DNA from: Plazaster borealis
Lineage: Eukaryota; Echinodermata; Asteroidea; Forcipulatida; Labidiasteridae
Direction: 5' to 3'
Assembly: GCA_021014325.1 (NCBI GenBank)
Contig: CM037476.1
Span: 16,528,827-16,592,826, forward strand
Length of the DNA: 64,000 nucleotides
The notes beneath the pieces are model-generated. The model worked only from the letters and a program-made list of their open reading frames with translations, searched no databases and was not told the DNA's origin. The translations under genes were made by a program, and so were the position numbers. Below are positions 30,549 through 41,600 of this stretch, in pieces; within the stretch, counting starts at the first letter, position 1; each line of letters begins with the position of its first letter.

Positions 30549-31287
30549 AGAACAATAAAAGAAAGTAATAAATATAACTTATATCCCATAATAGGCTAAT
30601 TATGAGCTAGCATAAGTCACAATTATAATTTAAATATCATAATTATGATTTAGCAAAGTCATGACTTTTGTCAATTAAGTCATATTTATATGTGATATAT
30701 AGGCCTAGGTATAATGGCCTGTAGGCCTATAGTCATAATTATGATATATAAAAGTAACAATTGTAGGTCATAATGATAACTTTAATGTTCTTTCTATTTC
30801 TTATTGTCCCTGTATGACACTTCCAATTGTGTTTGTTGAGAATTTTTCCTGGTTTAATTGGTTCTTAGGCCTATTAAAAAAAATCATAATTTAAGTTTTC
30901 CGGTCAGTTTTCAAAATAAATATATAAAAACCATTTTAACACATGGCTCATTAAATTTCTTTTTAGATTGAATGATCCGTCACATCAGCCTTGAACACAG
31001 TCAACAGGAGTAATTCAATTTCACCAGTTTAGCATTCACTGTTCAAATAAGATCGTTCAAATTTAGGTTTCAAAGTTCATTCCATTTCGTAAAAAGCCAA
31101 AATGAAGACGCAGGTCAACCATTCAGTTTAACCAATTCACTGTAAATATGTTGTGGAAGTCCAAGTGGTGAAATAGAATGAGAACGAACCAGCTGGAATG
31201 AGAAGAATGAAATCACGTGTGCATGAAAACGAAATGGGATGCAATAGTAGCTAAAAAGAAACCCAAATTAAGGGGAACAGCGTAAGT
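30549..31287. other. AT-rich stretch, nothing specific
   Basis: Very AT-rich, with recurring TCATAATTATGA-like words (30600-30780). No exon or element ends are seen. Confidence 0.4.
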
Positions 31288-31654
31288 TTAAAGGTATCGT
31301 ACACGTTTGGTAATGACTCAAAACAAATATTAGCCTAAAAACTTACTTGGTAACAAGCAACGGAGAGCTTTTGATAGTATAAAACATTGTAGGAAACGAC
31401 TCCCTCTGAAGTAACGTAGTTTTTGAGAAAGAGGTAATTTCTCACTAAAATAATAAAAACTTCTTCCAAGAAGTTTTTATTCCTATCTGAAAGCACACAA
31501 ACTGTACAACAAGCGTGTTTTTTCTTTCATAATTTTCTTGCAACTATGACCAATTGAGCCCAAATTTTCACAGGCTTGTTATTTTATGCATATGTTGGGA
31601 TACACCAAGTGAGAACACTGGTCTTTGACAATTACCAAACGTGTTCGTGCCTTA
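31288..31654. mobile_element. TTAA-type MITE, family A, near-complete
   Basis: TTAAAGGTATCGTACACG left end; the right end is damaged (CGTGTTCGTGCCTTATG). The palindrome has one mismatch (ACTTCTTCCAAGAAGT). Confidence 0.8.
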
Positions 31655-31965
31655 TGCGTTCTATTAGAAATGAGTGATGTTCTCTTTTATAGCATACGAT
31701 GATCAATATTTAAAACCATTAGGTTTGTTGTTATTTTGGTAAAAGCGAAAGAAAGGCTCTTTAGAACGAACTTAAGCTTAAAGGCAGTGGCGAACAACCC
31801 TGATCAATATTCACAAACTCATCCATAACAAAAATGACCAGGGGGTCTTTTCAGGTTTTTTAAAATGACATCGAGTGGAAATACGCCGGCACGATTATTA
31901 GCAGAGTCTTTCTCAAAGGCTAAAAGACAGGTCGAAAACGTGAGGCGAATTCTCATTTGCATTTA

Positions 31966-32575
31966 AAGGCACTGGACACGTTTGGTAATTATTGTCAAAG
32001 ACCAGTATCCACACTTTATGTGACCTATGAAATAACAAACCTGTGAACATTTAAGCTCATCGGAGTCCAGTGCACCGTTTTTTTCTAGGGGGCACTTCTT
32101 GCCAATTAAAACTGTAGTTTTCGTTTGCATTTCTCTTAAACAAGCCCCCCTTTTAGTGCTCTTGTTATGCTATTTTATTTGTATAAGATAATCTGACACG
32201 AGTGTAAGAACTTGTGCGTGTTATAAGTGTTTTAAAAACACAACACTCTGGTAATTTCAAATTTTAAATGGGGAGGGCGGGGGGCACGGGTCGGTCGGCA
32301 CGGACATCAATATTGGAGGGGGCTACGTGCCCCCCCCCCTAGTAACGCATCTTATTATGTTTTCACTGTTTTCAAACATCGAGCTTTGGCGTGAGATCAA
32401 AACTATTTGCTCTACTCATTTCTAAAAAACTTAAGCATTTCAGGCAAAAATATTTCAAAGGAAGTTTTCCACCATGAACATCTATCTTTATATTATACCA
32501 TATTTAAGTTATGTGCAACTCTGTAAACATTTATATTTTGTTTCAAACTCACCAATGTTGTACATGCCCATTAAA
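31966..32575. mobile_element. Palindrome-less TTAA MITE interrupted by repeat D
   Basis: Left part 31966-32064 (TTAAAGGCACTGGACACG to AACATTTAAGCTCATCGGAG) and right part 32346-32575 (TTTTCACTGTTTTCAAACAT to AATGTTGTACATGCCCATTAA) belong to the subfamily at 17930-18270. The middle is repeat D. The interruption falls at a GTCCAGTGCACCG junction. Confidence 0.6.
32065..32345. repeat. Dispersed repeat D nested in a MITE
   Basis: Starts at TTTTTTCTAGGGGGCACTTC and ends GTGCCCCCCCCCCTAG, with AAGCCCCCCTTTTAGTGCTC and TCTGGTAATTTCAAATTTT inside. The CTAGGGGGCAC/GTGCCCCCC-CTAG ends are inverted, so D may itself be an element with short G-rich TIRs. Confidence 0.55.
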
Positions 32576-32796
32576 CCACACGTCGTTATATGGTTGGTAA
32601 GCCAAAGGTTTTCCCCTCCAAATTTAACACCCATACAGCAAAACATTACCACAGAAAGACATACATTAAACCAGACAAGGTGATGATTGTTTTTACACAG
32701 CTTTAATATTCCCAAGTACAATTGTTTATAAACTTAGTGTAACAGTCGACTATACATTGATGGATGAGCATTATTGCACATAAAGATCAACTTCAA

Positions 32797-33130
32797 TTGA
32801 AGGCAAAGTATACCTTTGGATTTTTCAACCTTTCGATTATTTTAATCCTATAATGTAGATATACAATAAAACTAACCATTTCAAAAGGTGGTAGCGTTTT
32901 TGAGATATCGTTGAAAATCTGGAGCGGTTATGTCCACGCAGGAAGAATAATCTGCAATTGGAATACACAATCTAAGAAACGTTTCATACAAGAAACGTTT
33001 CTCAGATTAAAATTGTTTTGAACCCTTCTCTCTAAAACTACATGTACATTCCTTAGAAGGGAATCGTATCTCAAAGTGTTATAAATTATCAACAGCTGCA
33101 GTGCTTTTTACCAAGTCAGTTTTTAAGGTC
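32797..33130. mobile_element. TTAA-type MITE, family B, degenerate
   Basis: GAAGGCAAAGTATACCTTTG at the left, then GGTAGCGTTTTTGAGATATC, GTCCACGCAGGAAGAATAAT and CTGCAATTGGAATACACAAT. The central palindrome is here a different word, AAACGTTTCATACAAGAAAC followed by GTTTCTCAG. The right TTAA is lost. Confidence 0.7.
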
Positions 33131-33171
33131 ATTAATTTATCTTTCTTTGTGTTATCATGCTTTCAATTGCA

Positions 33172-33350
33172 ATCAACAGATATCTAGTGGTAAGACATCT
33201 GCTGTAAAGTGGCAAATGTTGAGGGTTCGAATCCCACCCGAGTAATGTTTAAAAAATAAAAATACAGGACTTTGGGAAAGTACTGAGTATACAGTGCTTA
33301 GCACACATCAGTGTTGGGTAAAAGACAATTATTCTTTATCCCGATGCAAT
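33172..33350 (+). mobile_element. tRNA-derived SINE, family S2
   Basis: The head has ATATCTAGTGGTAAGACATC (A-box region) and GGGTTCGAATCCCACC (B box, about 33223). The body has GTATACAGTGCTTAGCACAC and ATTCTTTATCCCGATGCAA, shared with 51612-51810. No intact tRNA fold, so a SINE rather than a tRNA gene. Confidence 0.7.
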
Positions 33351-33645
33351 TTTCACATCTATTAAAAACGAATATGTAAACATAAAATTATGTAACCCTT
33401 TCTTCCCTTCCTCTCTACATCCTACAGAATATTTGGACAGTGGAAAGCTTAATAACTCACAACTAAACATTAACAATGTCTACTGTTTTCACAATAATTT
33501 AAACTTTGGTGTTTATCTACATATAAATAATTTACATACAGTTGTGACTTCTATGAGCTATTCCTATATACAAACAGTTAAATTGGGGAAAAGTCTGCAC
33601 ATCGCCATTCTTCCTACCTATCAATACTGTCACATACATCATTAT

Positions 33646-33930
33646 GGAGAGTGTCATGGCCGAGCGGTATAATGCTCCAGATTCAAGTTCTGGTTTTGTC
33701 AGAGTGTGGGTTCGAGTCCCGGTCTTGACGCTTGTGTCCTTGAGTAAGACACTTATTATTGCTTCGTCCTTCAGATGGGAAGTAAAACTGTAGGTCCTGT
33801 GTGTTGTTTTGTGTCATGCACGTAAGAGAGCCTAGTACATTTACTTTAAATGGAAAGGGCTCGCCCTGGTGTTTCTGGCATAGTCTGGCAGCAATATGCG
33901 CCACCTCACCTTGTATCCCTTTCTAGGTGT
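33646..33930 (+). mobile_element. tRNA-derived SINE, family S1, plus strand
   Basis: The head TCATGGCCGAGCGGTATAAT, a long variable arm and GGGTTCGAGTCCCGG (B box at about 33708). The body TTGTGTCCTTGAGTAAGACA, TCGTCCTTCAGATGGGAAGT, TAGGTCCTGTGTGTTG is the complement of the body at 7166-7567. Class II tRNA origin (Leu or Ser) is suggested by the arm length. Confidence 0.75.
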
Positions 33931-34038
33931 TGTATTATGGATGCTTCGTCTCATCAAATCATTCTTACCAATTTGATAATTCGGCACCTGGAGTGTCATT
34001 CATGACAGACATGGTGCATTATAAATCTAAATTTTTAT

Positions 34039-34155
34039 TTAGAGAAAGACTCTGCTAGGGTCGAAACGTCAGGCCATTAAATATTTTTTGCATTTATACC
34101 ATAGGTCCTTTTGGTTGGTAAGCAGTTTGCAACAGCTAATTCTAGTTTCTCTAAT
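34039..34155 (+). repeat. Dispersed GTCGAAACGT repeat, plus copy
   Basis: GAGAAAGACTCTGCTAGGGT, CGAAACGTCAGGCCATTAAA, TTTATACCATAGGTCCTTTT, GGTTGGTAAGCAGTTTGCAA. Best-preserved example of the unit also seen at 7755 and 49664. Confidence 0.65.
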
Positions 34156-34212
34156 ATTATTATATTACTTAACTGTTTTGCACTAACAAATAAATGAAAA
34201 ACTTGAATTGAC

Positions 34213-34599
34213 TTAAAGGCAGTGGACACTATTGGTAATTACTCAAAATATTTATTAGCATAAAACCTAACTTGGTAACAAGTATTGGGGAGAGGTTGAT
34301 AGTATAAAACATCGTGAGAAACGGCTCCCTCTGAAGTGGAGTAGTTTTCGAGAAAGAAGTAATTTTCCACGAATTTAATTTTGAGACCTCAAAATTAGAT
34401 GAGGTCTCGAAATCAACTTGCATCTGAAAGCACAGAACTCCGTATGACAAGGTTGTTTTTTTCTTTCATTGTTATCTCGCAACCTCGATGACCAATTGAG
34501 CTCAAATTTTCACAGACTTGTTATTTTATGCATATGTTGAGATACACCAAGTGAGAAGACTGGTCTTTGACAATTACCAATAGTGTACACTGTCTTTAA
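34213..34599. mobile_element. TTAA-type MITE, family A variant with different central hairpin
   Basis: TTAAAGGCAGTGGACACTAT and AATAGTGTACACTGTCTTTAA ends. Subterminal words are those of family A, but the centre is a different stem (TTGAGACCTCAAAATTAGAT against GAGGTCTCGAAATC) in place of ACTTCTTGCAAGAAGT. Confidence 0.8.
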
Positions 34600-35629
34600 C
34601 CCAACACGACATGGTAAAATCTACCCTCTTCCCCCAACCCCACCCTTTACTATGCTGCTAAACAATCAGTACTGTACTAAAATACCACCTCTGATCAACA
34701 TCTCAATTTCATGTCACTACCTCTGTTCACTTCTACTCCTATTAAGTCAGTTTGATTTCTCCCTTGGGCACAAAGCCACAAGATCGAAACCGGGGCTCAG
34801 AGTTCAAATAGTCCGGTGCCTCAAGTACACATGTACATTGGTGCTACTACTAAAACCATACCTCTAATGGGAGTATCGACAGCGATGCACTCGGCATAGA
34901 CTGGTTTTCTTCTTCTGCATGCTATGGCTTCAATTTGAAACCATGGCTATGGCTCTGGCTCTGGCTTGTGCGCCATCACCATTTTTAAATGCCCATGACT
35001 TTTATCGGTACAGGCTTTAAGTATGAAGACAGAGCCTCCGGTGGAGGCCAAAGACAAAGTTTCAAAAAGAGCCTGATTTGGTCTGGTTCCCTGTGACCCA
35101 GATGGCTAACTACTGCTACAGGTGACAACAGGTACCACACAAGCTTTTCCATCTAGAATTGGGTTTTACATGTATTATGGATTTCTTTTTGGAGAAAGAT
35201 ATTAAAAACGGTTTTCTCGGAGAAAACAAATTGTGAACTAAGGAAACGTGCTTCGTGGGTAGTACTGGAAACTGTCTCATCCTGCTCCATTTCCACAACA
35301 CACCATGAATACAATAACAATGTACGTACAGTAGTAGATTGTCATTTGGTGCTCGATACTGGGCACGGCTTAACCCCCCCCCCCCAACCGGGTCTTCATT
35401 GTGTGCTTGGAATCTCAGGAATTCTTTAGAGGGGTACTTTAAGGGAGGTACTTCTGTACAAGAGGAAAATAGTGTGTTAAAGTATGGGAACAATACCCTC
35501 TGCCCCTTATCGAGCATGGTGTATAGGTCAGGAGACTGTTCGTCTCCTTTGCAGGTTTTTCCTCTCTCTACACATGGCTCAGCTGAGCTGTACACTACCA
35601 AGGATCGAGAACTGTTGGCGTCTCCTGCT
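34600..35629. other. Downstream flank of the coiled-coil gene
   Basis: Probably contains the 3' UTR of the minus-strand gene that stops at 35630, but no clear poly(A) hexamer in the right place is seen. A 12-base C run is at 35374-35385 and GGCTATGGCTCTGGCTCTGG hexamer sequence is at about 34945. Confidence 0.4.
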
Positions 35630-38600
35630 TCACCATAATGGATGCCTCTTGAACATTCCTTTCCACTTGTGACCCTCTGCTTCTTGCATCCGCTTATTCA
35701 AGAACCTCATCTTCTCATTCAGTTCATCCATTTCCTTACAGAAAACAAAACAAAACACACACACGAGAAATTAACTTTACTACTCTTGGTTACATTTTCC
35801 TGTGACTTTGGTTTTGAATGATAGACAAACTGTGCCAGTCTGAAATATGAAAGCATCTACACGATAAACAGTCAACCCTCCTACTGTCTGACCATTAAAT
35901 ATCATCCACAGTGGTTTTGAATGGTAGATACACATTGCAAGTGTGAAATATGATATCATGTGGCGAATACGTCCAAACAGTAAACAGTCAACCCTCCTAC
36001 TGTCTGACCATTCAATATCATCCACTGGGGTTTGAATGATAAATACAGTATGCCAGTCTGAAATATATCATGCCAGTCTGAAATAAGATATCATATGGTG
36101 AATACATCTTAAAAGTAAACAGTCAACCCTCTTACTGTCTGACCATTAACATTCTGCCAGCTTGCAATATCATGTGTTGATTGCATCTACACAGTACACA
36201 GTCAACCCTCCTACTGTCAGACCATTCAATACTATCCACTGTGGTTTTGAATGATGGATAAACACAAGCCTGCAATGTGTTCTCTTGTTCTCGATGCCTC
36301 TACAAACACACACACATTATACACAGTTCTGTGCATAGTTGGGTAGGTATACACATTACAACCGGGGACCTATAACAAAAGAGAGGACAATAGGGTCCCC
36401 GGTTGAAAAAAGTCCCCAGTTGGAGAGCGTGTACAAAACCAATGGGAGCTGTTGCCAAAAAGTTAGAGTATAAACAAAAGAGGAACAATAGGGGGTCCTC
36501 GATTGCAGGTGTTTACACACTTGTGTGTCACCAACACACCATGCAGTTGACTGCTTGTTTTATATGGTAATCATTAACTTTCTAACTTTTTTTTATACCA
36601 AGAGTAAGAGGGTTAAATGCAGTATACCTTAGATACAGACATTTCAGATATTTTGTAATTTTCTACCTTGTTAATTTTCTCCTCTCTGCGGTTCCTCAAC
36701 TCTGGTACATTTTGTTGAAGTTGCTCAATCTGTGACAGGAGAAACAGGAACATAAATGAAAGTTTGTTCCTGCTGGTTTGAAAAAATGAAAAATCATCAT
36801 TGCAATGTGGTATGGTGATGACATAGAACAACCAACTCTGTGGTAAAAAAAAAGCAAGATTGGATATGGTTATATACAAGGGCGGGAGTCATTGATGACA
36901 AAATGGTCTGAAAGTGTATGGGTTCTGAGGCATTGCACGTGAGGTATCAATGTATATTCGGTTTGCGGTAACACCATGTGCATATCTACTTTGCTGTGTA
37001 GATTTTGTTCTTTGAGAACTTGTCTTGCTATTTATTATACTGCCGCAGAATTCGGGAGACTACTTAGTTCTGAAAAGAACTGTCCTGCTTATTAACTACT
37101 ACCTGGGTGGAAGGTAGGAAATCGGCCACGACTACTACTATAGCTTAGTGGATCGAGGGGACTTTTCGTTATTAACTTCACTGCCGCGGAGTGAGTTCTA
37201 AATTGATCTCAACGTTTCGTCTAGTCTGCTCTAGTCATTGTCAGAAAATAGGAGCTTAGTAGGTATGTTAGTAACCCCTTAAGTTATAAATTTCAAGGAG
37301 TTTCTGGGAACAGTATCCTCAGCACTGGAGAAGTAGATCAAAGAGCAGGGTTCATTTATATCTGAAGAAAGCAATATAGTATATTTTTTTTCACCAGGCG
37401 GATGTAAAACGTCTGAATGCAGATAAATGTCTGAAATTTCTCATCCCTGTTGCAAACTCAACAGATGTTTCTGTTTGGAATGCCTGGTTCTTTTTCCGGT
37501 GTTAATTTTGAGCCCAGCTTGACCCTTGACCTATTACAGAGGAAAGGAACAGCTTGAACTTACTCTTTTGATAATCTTTTGTAGTCTTACTTCAGTCACT
37601 TCACTGAAGCCATTCAATTTCACTGAGCGTGGCATCGGTTTCACTGTGTAATAAAACAAATCAAAATATCACCATGTTTTCTTTTCAATTTTCCATAATA
37701 ATGGTCAGCCACTTTGAAAGTGCTTGTCGTGGCCGAGTGGATAAGAGGACCGGACTCGAGCTCTGGTGTTTCTGATCAGCAGAGTGTGGGTTCGAGTCCC
37801 GGTCGTGACACTTGTGTCCTTAAGCAAGAGACATTTGACCATTTTTGCTTCACTTCAATCAGGGGTACAAATGGGTACCAGCGAGAGCTGGGGAGTAACC
37901 TGCGATGGACTGGCACCCTGTCCACGGGGAATATAAATATTCTCAGTTGTTTAATGCCAAGGAAACCGGATATAAACACCGGTCTGATGAGCTACATTGG
38001 CTCGGAAACAGACTTTACTTTACTTACTTTGAAAGTGACTTTTTGTCACTATTGGCTTTCCCTGCCCAGGGTTCTTTTGTTTTTTAGTTTGTTTCTAATT
38101 GTTTGAGAGCACCGACCCCCACTGGGGGTTGTTCCTTCGTGTATCTGCCTGCCCAGCCGGGTTGCTCAGTACTTTGCTAAATCTGTTTACAATTTGGTAT
38201 TCTTCTTAAAAAGATGTATTGTTTGTTCTTGTAGATCCTTTGATTGTGCAATTTTGTTAATGCTTGCTGGTGAATAACATGAAACCAAATGAAATGAAAT
38301 GAAATGAAATGAAATGAAATGAGATGAAATGAAATGAAATGAAATGAAATGAAACAGAATGAAGTTAAACAAAATTAAATGAAATAAAATGGAATGAAAT
38401 GAAATGAAATGAAATGGAATGGACTGAAGTGAAATGGAATGGAATGGAATGGAATGAAATGGAATGAAATGGAATGAAATGAAATGAAATGAAATGGAAT
38501 GAAATGAAGTGAAATGGAATGAAATGAAATGAAGTGAAATGGAATGAAATGAAGTGAAATGAAATGAAGTGAAATGGAATGGAATGGAATGGAATGGAAT

Positions 38601-41600
38601 GGAATGGAATGGAATGGAATGGAATGGAATGGAATGGAATGGAATGGAATGGAATGGAATGGAATGGAATGGAATGAATGAAATGAAATGAAATAAAATG
38701 AAATAAACTGTCCAACCACTGCCAACAGAATCAATCTTTTCAAAATATCTCCATTCTATTTGTGAGGGCGGAGCTGTTGGGGTCAGGGGTCAGTGCTATG
38801 AAGTTCATCTCAAACCAAGTAAATAAAGTGAAAGCGAACTTTTAGCTTGTAGAAGGTTCATATCTTTCACCACACCCTAAGAAAGGTTGCTGGATAACTC
38901 ACCATGCTGATATCTTTGCACAACTTCAAGCGTATACGGCCTGGAAAATGAAAATATTTATCAAGAATATGGGATGAGCACACGTTTATTATTTATTTAT
39001 TTCATTACATGCCCAGCAACAGGATGTTGAATAGAAAACAAGAAGAAATGTTTTAGATGTGGGAGGAAAACCCCAAGGGGGGAACCCACGCAATCAGGTA
39101 GGGACTGAAAACCCTACCCACAGGCTCCGGTCTGAGTTGGGATTCGAACCAGGGTCAACAGAGGGGAAAGGCAGGGAAATAAACCATCAAGCCAACATGA
39201 TGCCTATATGGACATACATGACAGTCGGGGTTCTCCCCAGGTTTTTATTTCAAAACTGACCTGGGCATTCTGGACCAAAATTTTGGTAGATTGGCCTAAG
39301 CATGCTGAATTGAAACGAGGTCCTCAGAATGTTTATTACTTGGTGTTTATCTTTGGTTTTGTGTGTGAATGAAAACCACAGTGAATGATATTCATAGGTC
39401 AGATGGTAGGAGGGTTAAGCAAGTCAAATTCATAATTTTTATATCGGCCTTGCTTTTAAATAGTGTATTTTTAGTGAGCATCTTAGTTAGGTGGATTTGG
39501 CACTGTGTAAATTGTCTTTATTCTGGAGATCAAAGCAGTATCAGTCTTTCAAGTTTTTTAGTTCAACTTTTCTTGCCTTCCTCTTTCAACTTTTGAGTGA
39601 TACCAGCTTACCCTGTGAAATTACTGAATATTTTGAAATTACTACTTACATGAATTTGGAGTTTGGAACAATTTGACTGTTGACTGGAATAAGAGAACCG
39701 CGGCTGTTCCTCAACTGAAATTGGAAATGGATATGTCATATTTGTAAAAAAGGAATGTCAGCAAAGCAGAGTATCTATATGTAGCATTCATTAAAAGCTC
39801 CCGTAAATTTATCAAGTGACATGACGCTTCCCTTAGTTACATTTATTTAGTGAACTTTGTCAACATCAGCATCTTCAGCACAAATTTGGTTCTCAATCTT
39901 ACAATCAACCTTATTTTTATCCCAAGAAATGCACTCTCAAACTTCTGTTTGAGATTATTTTGTTTGAGAAAAAGTTAGTGTCTTTGTGATTGCTCTTAGT
40001 GTTATTACTTTTGTTTGCTTGTCAGAAAGATTAACAAATAAACAAACAAAAGTAATAAAAGATTACTGTTAACTCAGATGGTCTAAACAGGAAGTTTGAC
40101 CCCCCCCCCCCCACTTCCCCCAATAATACTTTGAAATTAACGTATAAATGAATGTGATATGAAGGCCTTGAACAACGCTCTTGAAGGGGCACAGCAATTT
40201 TCCTCAAGTAAGGGGCACTTCTATGAGGAAAATGTAAATTTGTATTTGAACTTTGCAAAGGGCACCACAGCAAAAGCACAGGGCACCATGCAGCGCTTTC
40301 CCTTAACAGTGGTCCGCTGGCCAAATGCCAGTATAACACCTGAGGACCAGTCAGAACTCTCTCCAAGTGGTCCGGCTGGCTAGTTCAGTGTTGAAAAGCA
40401 TCCCTATTTCATTTGAAATATTGACCAGTGAAAAAGCTGACAGACCAGTGAAATGACAAGCTAACTTGTCCGGCTGGTCAGTCACTAACAAAGTTAAGGG
40501 AAAACCCTGCATGGTGATTGCTGTGGATGCTGTGGGTTATTTCGATACCTGGGCAAAATTTAATAGAGCTGCTTAAAGCAGAAAAGTATGCTTACAATTT
40601 TGTGCTTAGCAAAAATTTGCAGGATACCAGTCAGAAATGGTGCATGTGAGATTGTATTTTGGCTGGTAACCTTATTCTGGTAGTAAGCATAATATTTTGT
40701 TGTGCTTAGCTACTTTTTGTGCTTTAAGCAGCTGTATAAAATTTGGCTCTGATTGAGTCATACAAACCTTCAGTACAAGGTTTTCACCCTGTAGTTCTAG
40801 AGCTTTCCTGACTGCGTGTTGGACCTCTCCAGAGCTAGCATTCTCAGCTAGCTGTATGGAACTGGCAGCTTGCCGCTCAAAGGAAGGAGTACCTTCAACA
40901 AAATAAACATTAAATGACATATCATTAGACGTAAGCTTCCTGTTTTTATACAAATTTATACAAGATTAATATGACAGTATAAAATATATAAACAATAATT
41001 ATATAAAGTTACTGATGAGTGAAGTAGCAGAGGACAGATTGCCTCCCCCAATCGTCACTAGGTAATTGACAGTCTAGTCATTTAGTCATACATCAAGTAA
41101 TGTCGTTGCCTAACCAATCATCAGATTTATCACATAGGCCCTACATTGTACAACAGCCAGACAATCATACAATCACAATTTAAAATTTGAGGTTATTATT
41201 TATTAAAAAATCTTCTTCCTTCACTAAGGCTATCCCTTAGCCCATTGGACACCTCCATTGAATACAATGCAGGGTTGGAGAGCAATGGCGAATTGGAGAC
41301 TGGACTGCCAGGGCTAGGCTAGCCCTGGAGTGATGGTGGTGGTAGTGGTAAGAAGTCTATGACTTGTCATAGTCTTCTTAGTTATATTATGAGACTGAGA
41401 AAGAGTCAGGATGTCATGACGTCAGTCTCTGTACTGCCACTGCAATGCAACGTCGGAGAAAGACGTCCTTCCAGGCCAGGCTACCTCTGGATCTAACCTC
41501 TTTCGAGTCGACAATTGGCATCTGGACGTTTGTATAGTAACTGTATGTAAGGAGATGACCCGACAACTGAACAATTACAATGTTTTTGTTTATTAATATT

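Noticed and set aside
35116..35601. 161-codon minus-strand frame
   Set aside because: It lies just past the stop of the coiled-coil gene in a different frame, includes a poly-C run translation and shows no domain; more likely 3' UTR or flank.
37725..37805. Functional tRNA-Leu or tRNA-Ser gene
   Set aside because: A and B boxes are present but the arms do not fold fully, and the unit continues into a SINE body shared with other copies.
38365..38743. Long open frames across the pentanucleotide array, reading as FHSIP-type repeats
   Set aside because: A 5 bp repeat lacking stops is open in every frame by construction; the frames carry no independent coding signal.
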